The notes under the pieces are model-generated. The model ran no database searches and was not told the DNA's origin. It worked only from the letters and a program-made list of their open reading frames with translations. The translations under genes were made by a program, and so were the position numbers. Source: Pirellulales bacterium (GTDB lineage: Bacteria; Planctomycetota; Planctomycetia; Pirellulales; Thermoguttaceae). From it: DNA of 63,896 bases. The DNA lies in assembly GCA_016931995.1 (NCBI GenBank), contig JAFGDS010000099.1:1-63896 (forward strand), read 5' to 3'. Every line of letters begins with the position of its first letter. Position 1 is the first letter of the stretch. Of the stretch, positions 17,505 to 27,105 are shown in pieces.

Positions 17505-17794
17505 AGGTGTCCCCCCTCCTTACCGCCCGATCCGCCTTCCGGGACGACCGACCCGTTGCGTGCGAGCGTGGGTATCATCGGCTCAAACGTCCGTGAGCAA
17601 ACTATCCTGACCGGCCACGCCGCGGACGATTGGCGTGGACCACGTGGGAAGCCCGCCCTACAATACGCGAACCGTCCGACACGCTGTCCGGCGGGGTCCG
17701 CGGACCGCGCGCGGGTCGCGAGGCGATGCTTCTGAGGTGTATTGGTCGGCGTGGTACAACACGATTCTTTGGCAAATCCGGCAAAACCCCTAAA

Positions 17795-18797
<1,003 letters not shown>

Positions 18798-18925
18798 AGG
18801 GGCCATCGCGTGTTTCCGCGTTCCAACCTTAAGGGCCGCTTGCGGCTTCGCACGGCAAAGCGCTACGCTCTTGCCTGCAAAAAGTCCCCTCGATCATCAA
18901 CGCATCGACGGATAGCGGAGGCCGC

Positions 18926-19402
18926 ATGATCGCGTGCGTCCAACGGGTAAGCCGGGCCAAGGTCTCTGTGGGTGGCGAGGTCTGTGGCCAGATCGAGCGG
19001 GGGCTCCTCGTGCTGCTGGGCGTGGCCCAATCCGACACCGAGTCGGACGCGCGGCGACTGGCCGAGAAGATCGCCGGCTTGCGGATCTTCGAGGACGCGG
19101 ACGGCCAGATGAATCGCGCCCTGGCCGAGGTCGGCGGCGCCATGCTCGTGGTGAGCCAGTTCACGCTTCTGGGCGAATGCCGCAAGGGCCGGCGTCCCAG
19201 TTTTTCGAGAGCCGCCGAGCCGACAATGGCCGAAGCGCTCTACGAGGTTTTCGTCCGCGCGGCGGCCGCCTCGGGCATCGACGTGGCCACCGGTCGATTC
19301 CGCCAACACATGGACGTCGAGCTCGTCAACGACGGTCCCGTCACGTTGCTTTTGGATACGGTCGACCTAAATCGCCCTCGCCGGCGGAAAAGCGAGAACT
19401 GA
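18926..19402 (+). CDS. dtd: D-aminoacyl-tRNA deacylase
   Basis: A 158-residue cytosolic enzyme that hydrolyses D-amino acids from mischarged tRNA and so protects translation from D-residues. Family motifs are complete: '[20 protein letters not shown]' at the start, [17 protein letters not shown] in the middle, and '[15 protein letters not shown]' near the C-terminus, the Asn-x-x-Pro-x-Thr region that holds the cross-subunit Gly-Pro site. The length is slightly above the usual 145-150 because of a basic tail. The glycosyltransferase gene starts 8 bp after its stop, so the two are co-transcribed, a link that looks organisational rather than functional. Confidence 0.95.
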   Translation: MIACVQRVSRAKVSVGGEVCGQIERGLLVLLGVAQSDTESDARRLAEKIAGLRIFEDADGQMNRALAEVGGAMLVVSQFTLLGECRKGRRPSFSRAAEPTMAEALYEVFVRAAAASGIDVATGRFRQHMDVELVNDGPVTLLLDTVDLNRPRRRKSEN

Positions 19403-19410
19403 GGTCCCTC

Positions 19411-20625
19411 ATGCGCATCGCCCACGTTATTACCCGACTCATGCTCGGAGGAGCGCAAGAGAACACGGTGTTGGAGTGCGGGGACCTGATGCGGGAGCAC
19501 GGCGACAACGTGCTGCTGGTCACGGGTCCGCCGGGCGAGCACGAGGGCGATTTGTTGCCGTGGGCAAGGGCAGGGGGGGTGCCGCTTCAGATCGTGCCCG
19601 AACTGCAGCGGGCGATTCATCCGTGGCGCGACGCGGCGGCCTACCGGAAGATCAAGGCCCGGCTGCGCGACTTCCAGCCGGACGTGGTTCACACGCACAG
19701 CGCGAAGGCGGGCATCCTGGGCCGCGCGGCCGCGTGGAAACTGGGCGTGCCGGCGATCGTGCACACGGTGCACGGCGCCCCGTTCCATCCGTACCAGGGC
19801 AGGGGGGCGAGACGGGTTTTTCGGGCGTGCGAGCGTTGGGCGGCGCGGCGGTGTCACGCGATGGTGAGCGTGGCCGACGCCATGACCGATTTGCTCGTCG
19901 AAGCCGGCGTGGCCCCGCGCGACAAATTCACCACGGTCTACAGCGGCATGGAAGTCGAGCCCTTCCTCGCGTCCGCCATCCACCGCCGACGCGTCCGGGA
20001 GGAACTGGGCTATGGGTCCGAACACGTCGTCGTGGGCAAGGTCGCCCGGCTGTTTCACCTCAAAGGGCACGAATACCTGATCCGCGCGGCTGGCCGCGTG
20101 GTCAAACGGCGCCCCAACGTGCGATTCCTCCTGGTCGGCAGCGGCATCCTGCACGATCAACTAACGCGGCAGATCGCCGAGGCCGGACTGACGGACTATT
20201 TCCGCTTTGCCGGGCTGGTCCCGCGCGACCGCATGCCCGAGATGCTCGCGGCGATGGATATGGTCGTCCACGCGAGCCTTCGCGAGGGTCTGGCCCGGGT
20301 GTTGCCGCAGGCGCTGTTGGCCGGCAAGCCCGTGGTCAGCTACGACATCGACGGCGCCCGCGAGGTGGTGCTGCCGGAGGTGACGGGCATTCTTCTCCCG
20401 CCCCAGAGCGTCGAGCCGCTGGCCGAGGCGATCGAGCGGCTGGCGTCGGACCGGGAGATGCGCGTCCGGCTTGGCGAGGAGGGCCGACGGCGGTGCCGCG
20501 ACGTGTTTTGCCATCGCCGGATGACCGCGCAGCTCCGGCAACTGTACGCCCGGCTGCTGAAATCCCACGCAAGGAACGCCTCCAAGGCGGCGCGCTCCCA
20601 CAGGCGGGAGAGAGGGCGAAAGTGA
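19411..20625 (+). CDS. Glycosyltransferase family 4
   Basis: A 404-residue GT-B glycosyltransferase. The ATG at 19411 begins 'MRIAHVITRLMLGGAQENTV', the GT4 N-terminal strand and Gly-rich loop; GAGG overlapping the dtd stop is the likely ribosome site. Acceptor-side motifs include THSAKAGILGR and HTVHGAPFHPYQ. The donor site contains GKVARLFHLKGHEYLI and 'HASLREGLARVLPQALLAGK', where the second acidic residue of the EX7E motif is Gln, as remembered for this subfamily. It probably adds a sugar to a lipid-linked or surface glycan at the cytoplasmic membrane. Donor and acceptor are unknown. The C-terminal 20 residues are basic and probably not part of the fold. Confidence 0.9.
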   Translation: MRIAHVITRLMLGGAQENTVLECGDLMREHGDNVLLVTGPPGEHEGDLLPWARAGGVPLQIVPELQRAIHPWRDAAAYRKIKARLRDFQPDVVHTHSAKAGILGRAAAWKLGVPAIVHTVHGAPFHPYQGRGARRVFRACERWAARRCHAMVSVADAMTDLLVEAGVAPRDKFTTVYSGMEVEPFLASAIHRRRVREELGYGSEHVVVGKVARLFHLKGHEYLIRAAGRVVKRRPNVRFLLVGSGILHDQLTRQIAEAGLTDYFRFAGLVPRDRMPEMLAAMDMVVHASLREGLARVLPQALLAGKPVVSYDIDGAREVVLPEVTGILLPPQSVEPLAEAIERLASDREMRVRLGEEGRRRCRDVFCHRRMTAQLRQLYARLLKSHARNASKAARSHRRERGRK

Positions 20626-20638
20626 GTGAATCCCTCTG

Positions 20639-20757
20639 CTCCCCTTTCCCGCGGGCGGGAGAGGAGTCGGGGGTGAGGAGATGCCATGACGGAGCCGACG
20701 TACCGATCAACTCCCGGGATGCTCTTACCCCAACCCTCGCCCGGGGGGAAATGGGAC
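20639..20757. repeat. GGGAGAGG-type palindromic intergenic repeats
   Basis: CTTTCCCGCGGGCGGGAGAGG and, about 90 bases later, ACCCTCGCCCGGGGGGAAATG belong to the same repeat class as those at 16.3 and 27.05 kb. They lie between the glycosyltransferase and kinase genes. Confidence 0.5.
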
Positions 20758-20871
20758 AGCGGCTTTCGTTCCCTCCGAATGGGTGCAATTGCTCCAGCGG
20801 TGGCGTTTGGGTAAACTAAAGCACGATATGGTGGGACCGGCTCCCGCCGACGCATTCCCCCAGCGAGATTC

Positions 20872-21753
20872 GTGTCATTGGCCAGGGCGACTCCGGGCTA
20901 CATCGGCCCGTTCCGACTGTTGAACGTCGTGAATACGGGCCAGACCAGCCGGATCTGGCAGGCGTACGACGATTCGGAGAACAAGATGTTCGGTCTGAAG
21001 GTCCTCTTGGAGGACTTTCGCCGAAACAAGGAACACCTGGCTTTTTTGAAGCAAGAGTGGCTCGTCGGGGGGAATCTGGACCACGATCGGATCATCCGGA
21101 TTCACTCCTATGCCGTGGACAGGGGGAATCCGTATCTTGCGATGGAGTGGTTTCCCTCGCCGAATCTTAAGTACCGGATGCGCTACGATTACGATCGGAT
21201 CGAACCCCTCATTCCTCGGATTATTGAACAAATGTGCGAGGCGCTTGGCTATCTGCACGGCCAGGGTTGGGTGCATCGCGACGTCAAGCCGGACAACTTC
21301 CTTGTGGGCGAGGATGGCAGCATAAAACTGATCGATTTTGCCCTGGCGCACCGCATGAAGGGAGGGTTCTCCAAGCTGCTGGGGGGCCGTTCCAAGATCC
21401 AGGGGACGCGGAGCTACATGTCGCCCGAGCAGATTCGCGGCGGCGCGGTGGACGGGCGATCGGACCTTTATAGCTTGGGTTGCACGGTCTTCGAGCTGTT
21501 GGGCCAGAAGCTCCCGTTCACGGGGTCCACGGCGCAAGAGTTACTTATGAAGCATCTTAGGTCTGCTCCGCCCCCGCTGGAAAGCGCCAACCGGAACGTC
21601 ACACCCGAGTTCGGCGAACTGATCCGTCGGACCATGGCGAAGCAGCCGGCGAGCCGGCCCAAGTCCATCGAGGATTTCCTTACCGAGGTCCGGATGACCA
21701 GGATCTTCCGTAAAGCCCCCAAACAGGCGGGGAGCAAGGAGGATAAAAAGTAG
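20872..21753 (+). CDS. Serine/threonine protein kinase with a DFA motif
   Basis: A 293-residue single-domain Hanks-type kinase starting at GTG. It has a divergent glycine loop (NTGQTSRIW), the ATP-binding lysine in FGLKVL, a catalytic loop HRDVKPDNF and an activation segment ending YMSPEQIRGG. The magnesium motif is DFA (KLIDFALAH) instead of DFG. 'DGRSDLYSLGCTVFELLGQK' and a late RPKS complete the C-lobe. No sensor domain or transmembrane helix is present, unlike PknB-type kinases. DFG variants can remain active, so activity is open. accA starts 172 bp downstream, with no evident functional link. Confidence 0.9.
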   Translation: MSLARATPGYIGPFRLLNVVNTGQTSRIWQAYDDSENKMFGLKVLLEDFRRNKEHLAFLKQEWLVGGNLDHDRIIRIHSYAVDRGNPYLAMEWFPSPNLKYRMRYDYDRIEPLIPRIIEQMCEALGYLHGQGWVHRDVKPDNFLVGEDGSIKLIDFALAHRMKGGFSKLLGGRSKIQGTRSYMSPEQIRGGAVDGRSDLYSLGCTVFELLGQKLPFTGSTAQELLMKHLRSAPPPLESANRNVTPEFGELIRRTMAKQPASRPKSIEDFLTEVRMTRIFRKAPKQAGSKEDKK

Positions 21754-21925
21754 GAGGCGCGGGCACTTGCGGTATGAACCCGGCCGAGTTTTTTCTGGTT
21801 CTTCCGCGCGGGTCGGGTGGGGAAGATTGGACGCGGGTGCCGACCAGAAGATGGAGAGGCTTTTCGGCGAAACCCCTCTTTTGGTTGGGCGGTCGTGCGG
21901 CGATAGGAACGTTTTAGGCGACGAT

Positions 21926-22984
21926 ATGGCTAGCGGCGAACATCGGCTTTCGTTTGAACAACCCATCTACGAGCTCGAAGCGCGGTTGGAGAAGCTCGAA
22001 CGGCTCGCGCCGCAGACGCCGGAGACCAGTGGCGAGCTTCGCCGGCTCCGGCGGGAGCTGACCGCGCGGAAGAAAGAGATCTACGGCAATCTCAAGCCCA
22101 GCGAGACGGTCCAGGTCGCCCGGCATCCCAATCGGCCGATGACCACCGACTACTTCGAGCTGGCGTTTGACGAATTCGTCGAACTGCACGGCGACCGGAC
22201 GTTTGGCGACGATCGGGCGCTGCGGACCGGCTGGGCCAAACTGGACACGTTCCGGGTGTTGGCCGTCGGACATCAGAAAGGCAAGACGCTCAAGGAGCGA
22301 ACCGACTGTTATTATGGCTGCGCCCATCCCGAGGGCTACCGCAAGGCCATGGCCAAGATGCGGCTGGCCGCGAAATTCCACCTGCCGGTGATCTGTTTCA
22401 TCGACACGCCGGGCGCCTATCCGGGCATTGGCGCGGAAGAGCGCGGCCAGGCCTGGGTGATCGCCAGCTCCATGTACGAAATGTCGCGGTTGCCCACGCC
22501 AATCATCTGCGTCGTGATCGGCGAGGGCGGATCGGGCGGAGCGCTGGGCATCGGCGTCGGCGACCGGATCGCCATGCTGGAGCATTCCTATTATTCCGTC
22601 ATCAGTCCGGAGGGATGCGCGGGCATCCTCTGGCGAAGCCACACCTTCAAGGACCAAGCCGCCAACGCGCTGAAGCTCACGTCGAAGGACCTACCGGGTT
22701 TGGGCGTCGTGGACGACGTGATCCACGAGCCGCTCGGCGGCGCCCATCGCAATCCGGTGCTGATGGCCAATCGTCTGAAGGTGTATTTGCGCAACCAGCT
22801 TCGGCAGTTGGTCGGCCGGCCGCTGGACGAGCTGCTTCAGACGCGTTACGAGAAGTTCCGACGGATGGGCGTTTTCCTGGAAGGCCAGCCGCCGGCGCCG
22901 GCGGACCCGCCCGAGCCGCCGCGCAAGGGCGGCCCGCACGAGCCGGTCGGAATCGCGCGAAACAACTCGATCGACCCCGTGTGA
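21926..22984 (+). CDS. accA: Acetyl-CoA carboxylase carboxyltransferase subunit alpha
   Basis: A 352-residue protein that, with the beta subunit AccD, moves the carboxyl group from carboxybiotin to acetyl-CoA, the first committed step of fatty-acid synthesis. The start at 21926 (MASGEHRLSFEQPIYELEAR) matches the family's N-terminus; earlier in-frame ATGs at 21767 and 21851 would add a poor leader. Core motifs are 'IDTPGAYPGIGAEERGQAW', GEGGSGGALGIGVGDRI and SPEGCAGILWR. The last 50 residues are a Pro-rich extension. accD, accB and accC are not in the window. Confidence 0.95.
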   Translation: MASGEHRLSFEQPIYELEARLEKLERLAPQTPETSGELRRLRRELTARKKEIYGNLKPSETVQVARHPNRPMTTDYFELAFDEFVELHGDRTFGDDRALRTGWAKLDTFRVLAVGHQKGKTLKERTDCYYGCAHPEGYRKAMAKMRLAAKFHLPVICFIDTPGAYPGIGAEERGQAWVIASSMYEMSRLPTPIICVVIGEGGSGGALGIGVGDRIAMLEHSYYSVISPEGCAGILWRSHTFKDQAANALKLTSKDLPGLGVVDDVIHEPLGGAHRNPVLMANRLKVYLRNQLRQLVGRPLDELLQTRYEKFRRMGVFLEGQPPAPADPPEPPRKGGPHEPVGIARNNSIDPV

Positions 22985-23071
22985 AATGAGCCGCTTGCGG
23001 CTTCGCGACAACGAGCGCCCGCGCGGAATCCGCGAAGGGCGGGCTAGTCTTGCCCTGGGAGAATTCTCGGC

Positions 23072-23974
23072 ATGAGTGAAGGCTTCAACCGGACGCCGGC
23101 CCCATCGCGCGGCGCGCCCGAGGCGCGTTGTTGCCGTGGGGCGGCCTCGGGCGGCCCGGCCCGGGGGATCGGCGCGAGCCTGCGCCGCATTGCCGTGGCG
23201 GTCCTGGTGGTCGCGATGGTGGGCGCCATCGGCGTGGCCGCGTGGCTTTTCGGGCCGGGGCTCTTTGAAGGCGCGGCGCGCGAAGCCGAGGCCAAGGCCG
23301 CCGCCAGGCTCCTCGAAAAGGGCGTCTTGCTCATCCTCGCGCCCGACGACAAATCCTTCGCGCCGGGCGCCCCGAAGTACCCTTCGTCCGTTCATCTCCA
23401 GAACAAAGACGTCGACGACGAAACCGTCGAGCTGATTGGCGACTGCTTCCACCTCACGTCGGTCCATTTTGGCGAAACCAACCTCAACGACAAGCAGATG
23501 GAGCAACTGGCCCGGTTACCCGATCTCACGTCGATCGTGATCAGCAATACCCAGGTCACCGACGAAGGGCTTCGGCGCCTCGCCGGCCTGCGGAGGCTCG
23601 AGTCGCTCATGGCCACGCACACGAACATCACCGACGCGGGCTTGGCGCATCTGGAAGGCATCGGCAGCCTGGCGATCCTCGACCTTTCGTACACGCGGGT
23701 GACGGACGCCGGCATGAAGCACCTGCTGCCGCTCGATAGGCTCAGTTGGCTGTTGCTTCAGGGCACGGCCTTGACGGACGACGGGCTTCGGCAGCTTAAA
23801 GGCATGAAGAAGCTCGGCCGGCTGACCATTCTGGGCACGCGCGTGACGCCGGAGGGCGTCAAGGAGCTGACCGACGCCTTGCCCCAGCTCACCGTGGAGC
23901 ATGGCCCCGCGCCGAAGCCGGCCGCTGCCCCGGACCAGCCGCCGCCGGCCGAGGCCGAGCCGAAGCAACCGTAG
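23072..23974 (+). CDS. Membrane-anchored leucine-rich repeat protein
   Basis: A 300-residue protein with a Gly/Pro-rich N-terminus, one transmembrane helix at about 38-60 (IAVAVLVVAMVGAIGVAAWL) and five or six leucine-rich repeats at about 105-275. The repeats have the VTDEGLRRLAGLRRLESL pattern (VTDAG-type, common in planctomycetes). The C-terminus is a Pro/Ala-rich tail. The repeats should lie outside the cytoplasmic membrane and mediate protein contacts. Nothing in the sequence shows a ligand. It stands alone between accA and the convergent cvpA-like gene. Confidence 0.85.
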   Translation: MSEGFNRTPAPSRGAPEARCCRGAASGGPARGIGASLRRIAVAVLVVAMVGAIGVAAWLFGPGLFEGAAREAEAKAAARLLEKGVLLILAPDDKSFAPGAPKYPSSVHLQNKDVDDETVELIGDCFHLTSVHFGETNLNDKQMEQLARLPDLTSIVISNTQVTDEGLRRLAGLRRLESLMATHTNITDAGLAHLEGIGSLAILDLSYTRVTDAGMKHLLPLDRLSWLLLQGTALTDDGLRQLKGMKKLGRLTILGTRVTPEGVKELTDALPQLTVEHGPAPKPAAAPDQPPPAEAEPKQP

Positions 23975-24341
23975 CGGACCGGGATTTTCGTCCGTCGGCC
24001 TTCCCGCAACGTCCGATAATGTTTCTTATGTTCGGTCAAAGGGACAAAAACCTTCGGGAAAACGCTGCTCCGTTCCCGGACGCCCGGCCGGCTCGCCGCG
24101 TCCGATCGACGTCCCTTGCCCTTCGGTTCCGCGCGCCGGCCGGTGCGCCGCCAAGAGGAGCGCCGTCGGCCGCGAAAGATATATTTGCACTGCCATCCAG
24201 ATCGTCCGCGCGGCAGCGGATGGCTGACGCCGAGCTGGGTTTGGGATATGCCCGAGGCGGCTTATTCCCGGTTGAGCCCCCCTACCCCGTCGCCGTGGAA
24301 GGCACGCCGAGGCATCGTTGAGACGCCGCCTCACATCCCCT
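23975..24341. other. Convergent intergenic region, no gene recognised
   Basis: The LRR gene and the minus-strand CvpA-family gene converge here. Only a weak stem near the right end (CCCTC-TAGC-GAGGG) is seen, placed directly at the stop of the CvpA-family gene. Confidence 0.45.
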
Positions 24342-25103
24342 CTAGCGAGGGGGCGCGAGGCGGTGCTCGGTTTCCTTCCGCAAGGACTCGAGCTTCCGGT
24401 CCACCTCGTCGGCCAATCGATCGACCTGATTGTCGGCCTCGCGCCGAAGGCGGTCGGTCCCGCGATCCAGTCCGCCTTGGACGTCGTCCATCACGGCGTC
24501 GCCAAGCCGGCGGGTTTCCGTCTCCGCGGGGGACTGTCTCATGCTATCCAACAGCGTGTTTTCGGCGGGCGGCGTGCTCGGGTCCAGCTTGCGGTCGAGT
24601 TCCTCGATGTATTCGCCCAGCACGCTGGTGACTTCCTCCGGCAATACGGGCGTGGCGCGCTGGACGACCACGGCGATAATCCGTCCGGAGCGCGTCTCGA
24701 GCACCACCTGCCGGGCGCGTTCCGAGAGCGTGACGGCGAAGAAGGTGATGACGATGCACAGGAGAACGCCCTTGGCCAGGCCGAACAGCGCGCCGATCTG
24801 CCGGTCGAACTCCTTCAGCCGCACCCGATCAATCGCGCCGGCGACCAGGCGGAAGACCAGCCAGATGGCCAGCGCCGTGAGGAGATAGACCACGAGCATC
24901 GTGAGGAACCGATGCCAGGGCTTTTCGACGCCGATCCACGAGGCGGCCTCGGGACCGAGCCGAAACGCGGCCACCGCGCTGAGCACCAGCGAGGCCAGCG
25001 AGGCAAGCTGCCAGGCCATGCCTTTCCAGAAGCCGAACAGGACCGTGCCCGCCAGAACGGCCAGCATGAAGATGTCGTAAGGTTGCAGGCCGATGCTGGA
25101 CAT
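24342..25103 (-). CDS. CvpA-family membrane protein
   Basis: A 253-residue protein. The ATG at 25103 opens MSSIGLQPYDIFMLAVL and four predicted transmembrane helices follow within the first 150 residues, the CvpA/colicin V production family layout ('GFWKGMAWQLASLASLVLSA', 'IGALFGLAKGVLLCIVITFF'). A helical, charged cytoplasmic or periplasmic tail of 100 residues ('DRLRREADNQVDRLADEVDR') could form a coiled coil. The family is widespread and linked to envelope stability, but its mechanism is not established. The tail is longer than in classical CvpA. Confidence 0.85.
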   Translation of the reverse strand: MSSIGLQPYDIFMLAVLAGTVLFGFWKGMAWQLASLASLVLSAVAAFRLGPEAASWIGVEKPWHRFLTMLVVYLLTALAIWLVFRLVAGAIDRVRLKEFDRQIGALFGLAKGVLLCIVITFFAVTLSERARQVVLETRSGRIIAVVVQRATPVLPEEVTSVLGEYIEELDRKLDPSTPPAENTLLDSMRQSPAETETRRLGDAVMDDVQGGLDRGTDRLRREADNQVDRLADEVDRKLESLRKETEHRLAPPR

Positions 25104-25106
25104 GGC

Positions 25107-25162
25107 GGGATTCGGGGATCGGGACTCGGGGTTCGGGATTCGGGGATCGGGACTCGGGGATC
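25107..25162. repeat. Heptanucleotide tandem repeat GGGATTC/GGGGATC
   Basis: Eight consecutive 7-base units (GGGATTC, GGGGATC, GGGACTC, GGGGTTC, then the first three again and GGGGATC) start 4 bp upstream of the CvpA-family start codon, where they replace any visible ribosome-binding site. Further GTCGGAAG-like units follow on the other strand to about 25187. Confidence 0.85.
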
Positions 25163-25192
25163 GTTCCGACTTCCGGCTTCCGACCTCGAACA

Positions 25193-25210
25193 CCGCTTGC
25201 GGCTTCGCAA
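25193..25210. repeat. Short repeat GCTTGCGGCTTCGC
   Basis: This belongs to a family with the core (GCC)GCTTGCGGCTTCGC. Other copies are near 5405, 18837, 22987, 43312 and 55213, all between genes or at gene ends. Confidence 0.6.
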
Positions 25211-25388
25211 CAAGGCGTTCAGGACGCGCCGAGAAGTATACCCCCGGCCCGATTTCGAGCGAAGGGCAATCGGGGGCAGGGGGTGGGGGCTGGCGTGCCC
25301 GGGCGAAGGGGATTGTCCCCCGTTGTCGCCTTTGTCGCGCGAAAACTGCTCTTGGCCCGGGGGGCAATCTGGGGTATGGGTAGTGGCC

Positions 25389-26180
25389 ATGGCGGATTTC
25401 AAGACGCACATTGCCACGAGCACGCTCTTGGGCCTGGGCTATGGGGCCGGCGCGCATTATTGGTTCGACGTGCCGGTGACCACGTCCGTCCTGGCCGGGG
25501 GACTCTGCGCGGTTTCCGGCATGTTGCCCGACCTGGACAGCGGGCCGGGCCGGCCCTTGCGCGAGAGCATGGCCTTCGCCGCGGCCGTGGTCTCGATGAT
25601 GCTCATCGACCGGTTCGAGCAGCTTGGCCTGGGCACGGAGATGATCGTGCTGGCCGGGGCCGGCGTGTATCTCACCATCCGCTTCGGCTTGGCCGCGCTG
25701 CTGCGCCGCTACACGACCCATCGCGGCATGTTCCACAGCCTGCCGGCCGCGCTGATTGCCGGCGAGGTGGCCTTTCTGCTCGTTTCGGGCGACGTGCGGC
25801 TGCGCCTGTACAAGGCCGGCGCGGTCGTGTTGGGCTACGTGAGCCACCTGGTGCTCGACGAGCTTTACAGCATCGAGTGGTACCGCGGCCGCATCCGGTT
25901 CAAGCAGTCCTTCGGCACCGGCCTTAAGGTGCTCGGGCATCACTGGTGGCCGAATGTCTCGACGTACGCGAAGCTGGCCCTGTTGACCTGGGTCGTCGTT
26001 CAGGAGCCCGGCTGGATGGACCGCGTCCGCCAGCAGCGCCAGGCTCTGCAGGCCGGCCAGCCGGCCGCGAGCGCCGAGCACCACTCGACGCCCGGCCAAC
26101 CGGCCACGTCTCCCTCCTCCCACCCCGGCGAATCGCCCGTCGCGGAGATCACGCGGAAGATTTCCGAGTGGTTTGAGTAG
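25389..26180 (+). CDS. DUF457 (YdjM-like) membrane-bound metal-dependent hydrolase
   Basis: A 263-residue polytopic membrane protein. Metal-ligand motifs of the DUF457/YdjM family are present: HIATSTLLGLGYG near the start, GMLPDLDSGPG, THRGMFHSLPAAL, and GYVSHLVLDELYS. Four to five hydrophobic helices carry them. The last 60 residues are a Pro/Ser-rich cytoplasmic tail. Family members are inner-membrane proteins thought to hydrolyse a lipid-linked or other membrane substrate, but none is well characterised in this phylum. The start is the ATG at 25389, without a clear ribosome-binding site. Confidence 0.85.
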   Translation: MADFKTHIATSTLLGLGYGAGAHYWFDVPVTTSVLAGGLCAVSGMLPDLDSGPGRPLRESMAFAAAVVSMMLIDRFEQLGLGTEMIVLAGAGVYLTIRFGLAALLRRYTTHRGMFHSLPAALIAGEVAFLLVSGDVRLRLYKAGAVVLGYVSHLVLDELYSIEWYRGRIRFKQSFGTGLKVLGHHWWPNVSTYAKLALLTWVVVQEPGWMDRVRQQRQALQAGQPAASAEHHSTPGQPATSPSSHPGESPVAEITRKISEWFE

Positions 26181-26282
26181 GGCGAGGAAACCGCCCGGGG
26201 CCTTCTCCTGGACGGCGGCCTGTCGGCGAGGATATGCTGTATCTTGAAAGGTGCTCCTCCCCCATCGCTTGATATGGTCACC

Positions 26283-26834
26283 ATGGACATCAACCCCTAT
26301 CAGTCGCCCGACTACTTCGAGGTTGTCCCAGCAAACTGCGCCGTGCCGGAGAGCGCGCCACGCGTTGACGGAAGGTGTCTTGTCGTCCGATCCGGCACAG
26401 TTCTCCCGCCGGTGTGCGTCAAGACGAACCAGCCGGTGTCGAATGACGAAGTGGTGCGGCAGGATTTCTATTGGTGCTCCCCGTGGGTCCTGCTTTTGAT
26501 TTTTGTGAATCTGCTTGTCTTGCTCATCGCATACCTGATTGCCCGCAAGAAATGCGCGCTGTTGTTTGGTCTTCAGCGGACCATTCGGCGACGGTATCGG
26601 CGACGCCTGTTGATCAAGATCACGGTGATGGTCGTTTCATTTGTCGGTTGTTTCTATGCCGGCGCCGCGGACGCTCCCGTGCTCATTGTCATCGCGCTTT
26701 GCGTATTTGCTGGCGCCTTGATCTCATTATGCATCGGGCAATCGCCGCTGAAGATCAGGAAGCACCGCGATGGGTGGTTCTGGGTGCAGGGCTGCTGCGT
26801 CGACTACCTGACGGCGATTCAGCAGGCCGAGTGA
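26283..26834 (+). CDS. Planctomycete membrane protein with NPYQSP start
   Basis: A 183-residue protein beginning MDINPYQSPDY, an N-terminal signature seen in many planctomycete membrane proteins. A pair of transmembrane helices (VLLLIFVNLLVLLIAYLIA, and a second pair around residues 115-155) follows. The C-terminus reads RDGWFWVQGCCVDYL. The ATG at 26283 is preferred over 26244 because of this signature. The function is unknown. Codon use is less GC-biased than that of its neighbours. Confidence 0.75.
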   Translation: MDINPYQSPDYFEVVPANCAVPESAPRVDGRCLVVRSGTVLPPVCVKTNQPVSNDEVVRQDFYWCSPWVLLLIFVNLLVLLIAYLIARKKCALLFGLQRTIRRRYRRRLLIKITVMVVSFVGCFYAGAADAPVLIVIALCVFAGALISLCIGQSPLKIRKHRDGWFWVQGCCVDYLTAIQQAE

Positions 26835-27105
26835 CCATCTTCGCCGTGAATGTCGATCGCCAGTCATCTTTCGATAAGCGCCCCTTTTTCGTCCTTTCGC
26901 GCTTTCGTGATCCTTCTTCCAGCAAACCGTCGCCGAGTGATTCGGGCGCGAATGGGCTTGGGATGGTCGATCGAGGGGAATCACAAGAACAGGAAAGGAC
27001 GAGAGCACGAAAAGATTCCCTCACCCCCGGCCCCTCTCCCGCAAGCGGGAGAGGGGAGAGATGGTTGTCCCGGTCTGCTCTCCCGCGAGCGGGAGAGGGG
27101 AGAAA
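26835..27105. other. Repeat-filled gap between the NPYQSP gene and the TonB receptor
   Basis: It holds inverted sequences related to AAAGGACGA-GCACGAAA: TTTTTCGTCCTTTCGCGCTTTCG near 26886 and, about 100 bases on, GGAAAGGACGAGAGCACGAAA. Two GGGAGAGG hairpins follow (27017-27104). Confidence 0.6.
27017..27104. repeat. Tandem CTCTCCCGC-GCGGGAGAG hairpins at the TonB receptor stop codon
   Basis: CTCTCCCGCAAGCGGGAGAG and CTCTCCCGCGAGCGGGAGAG are near-perfect hairpins beginning directly after the minus-strand stop at 27106. They may serve as a terminator between convergent units, although no T-run follows. Confidence 0.65.
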
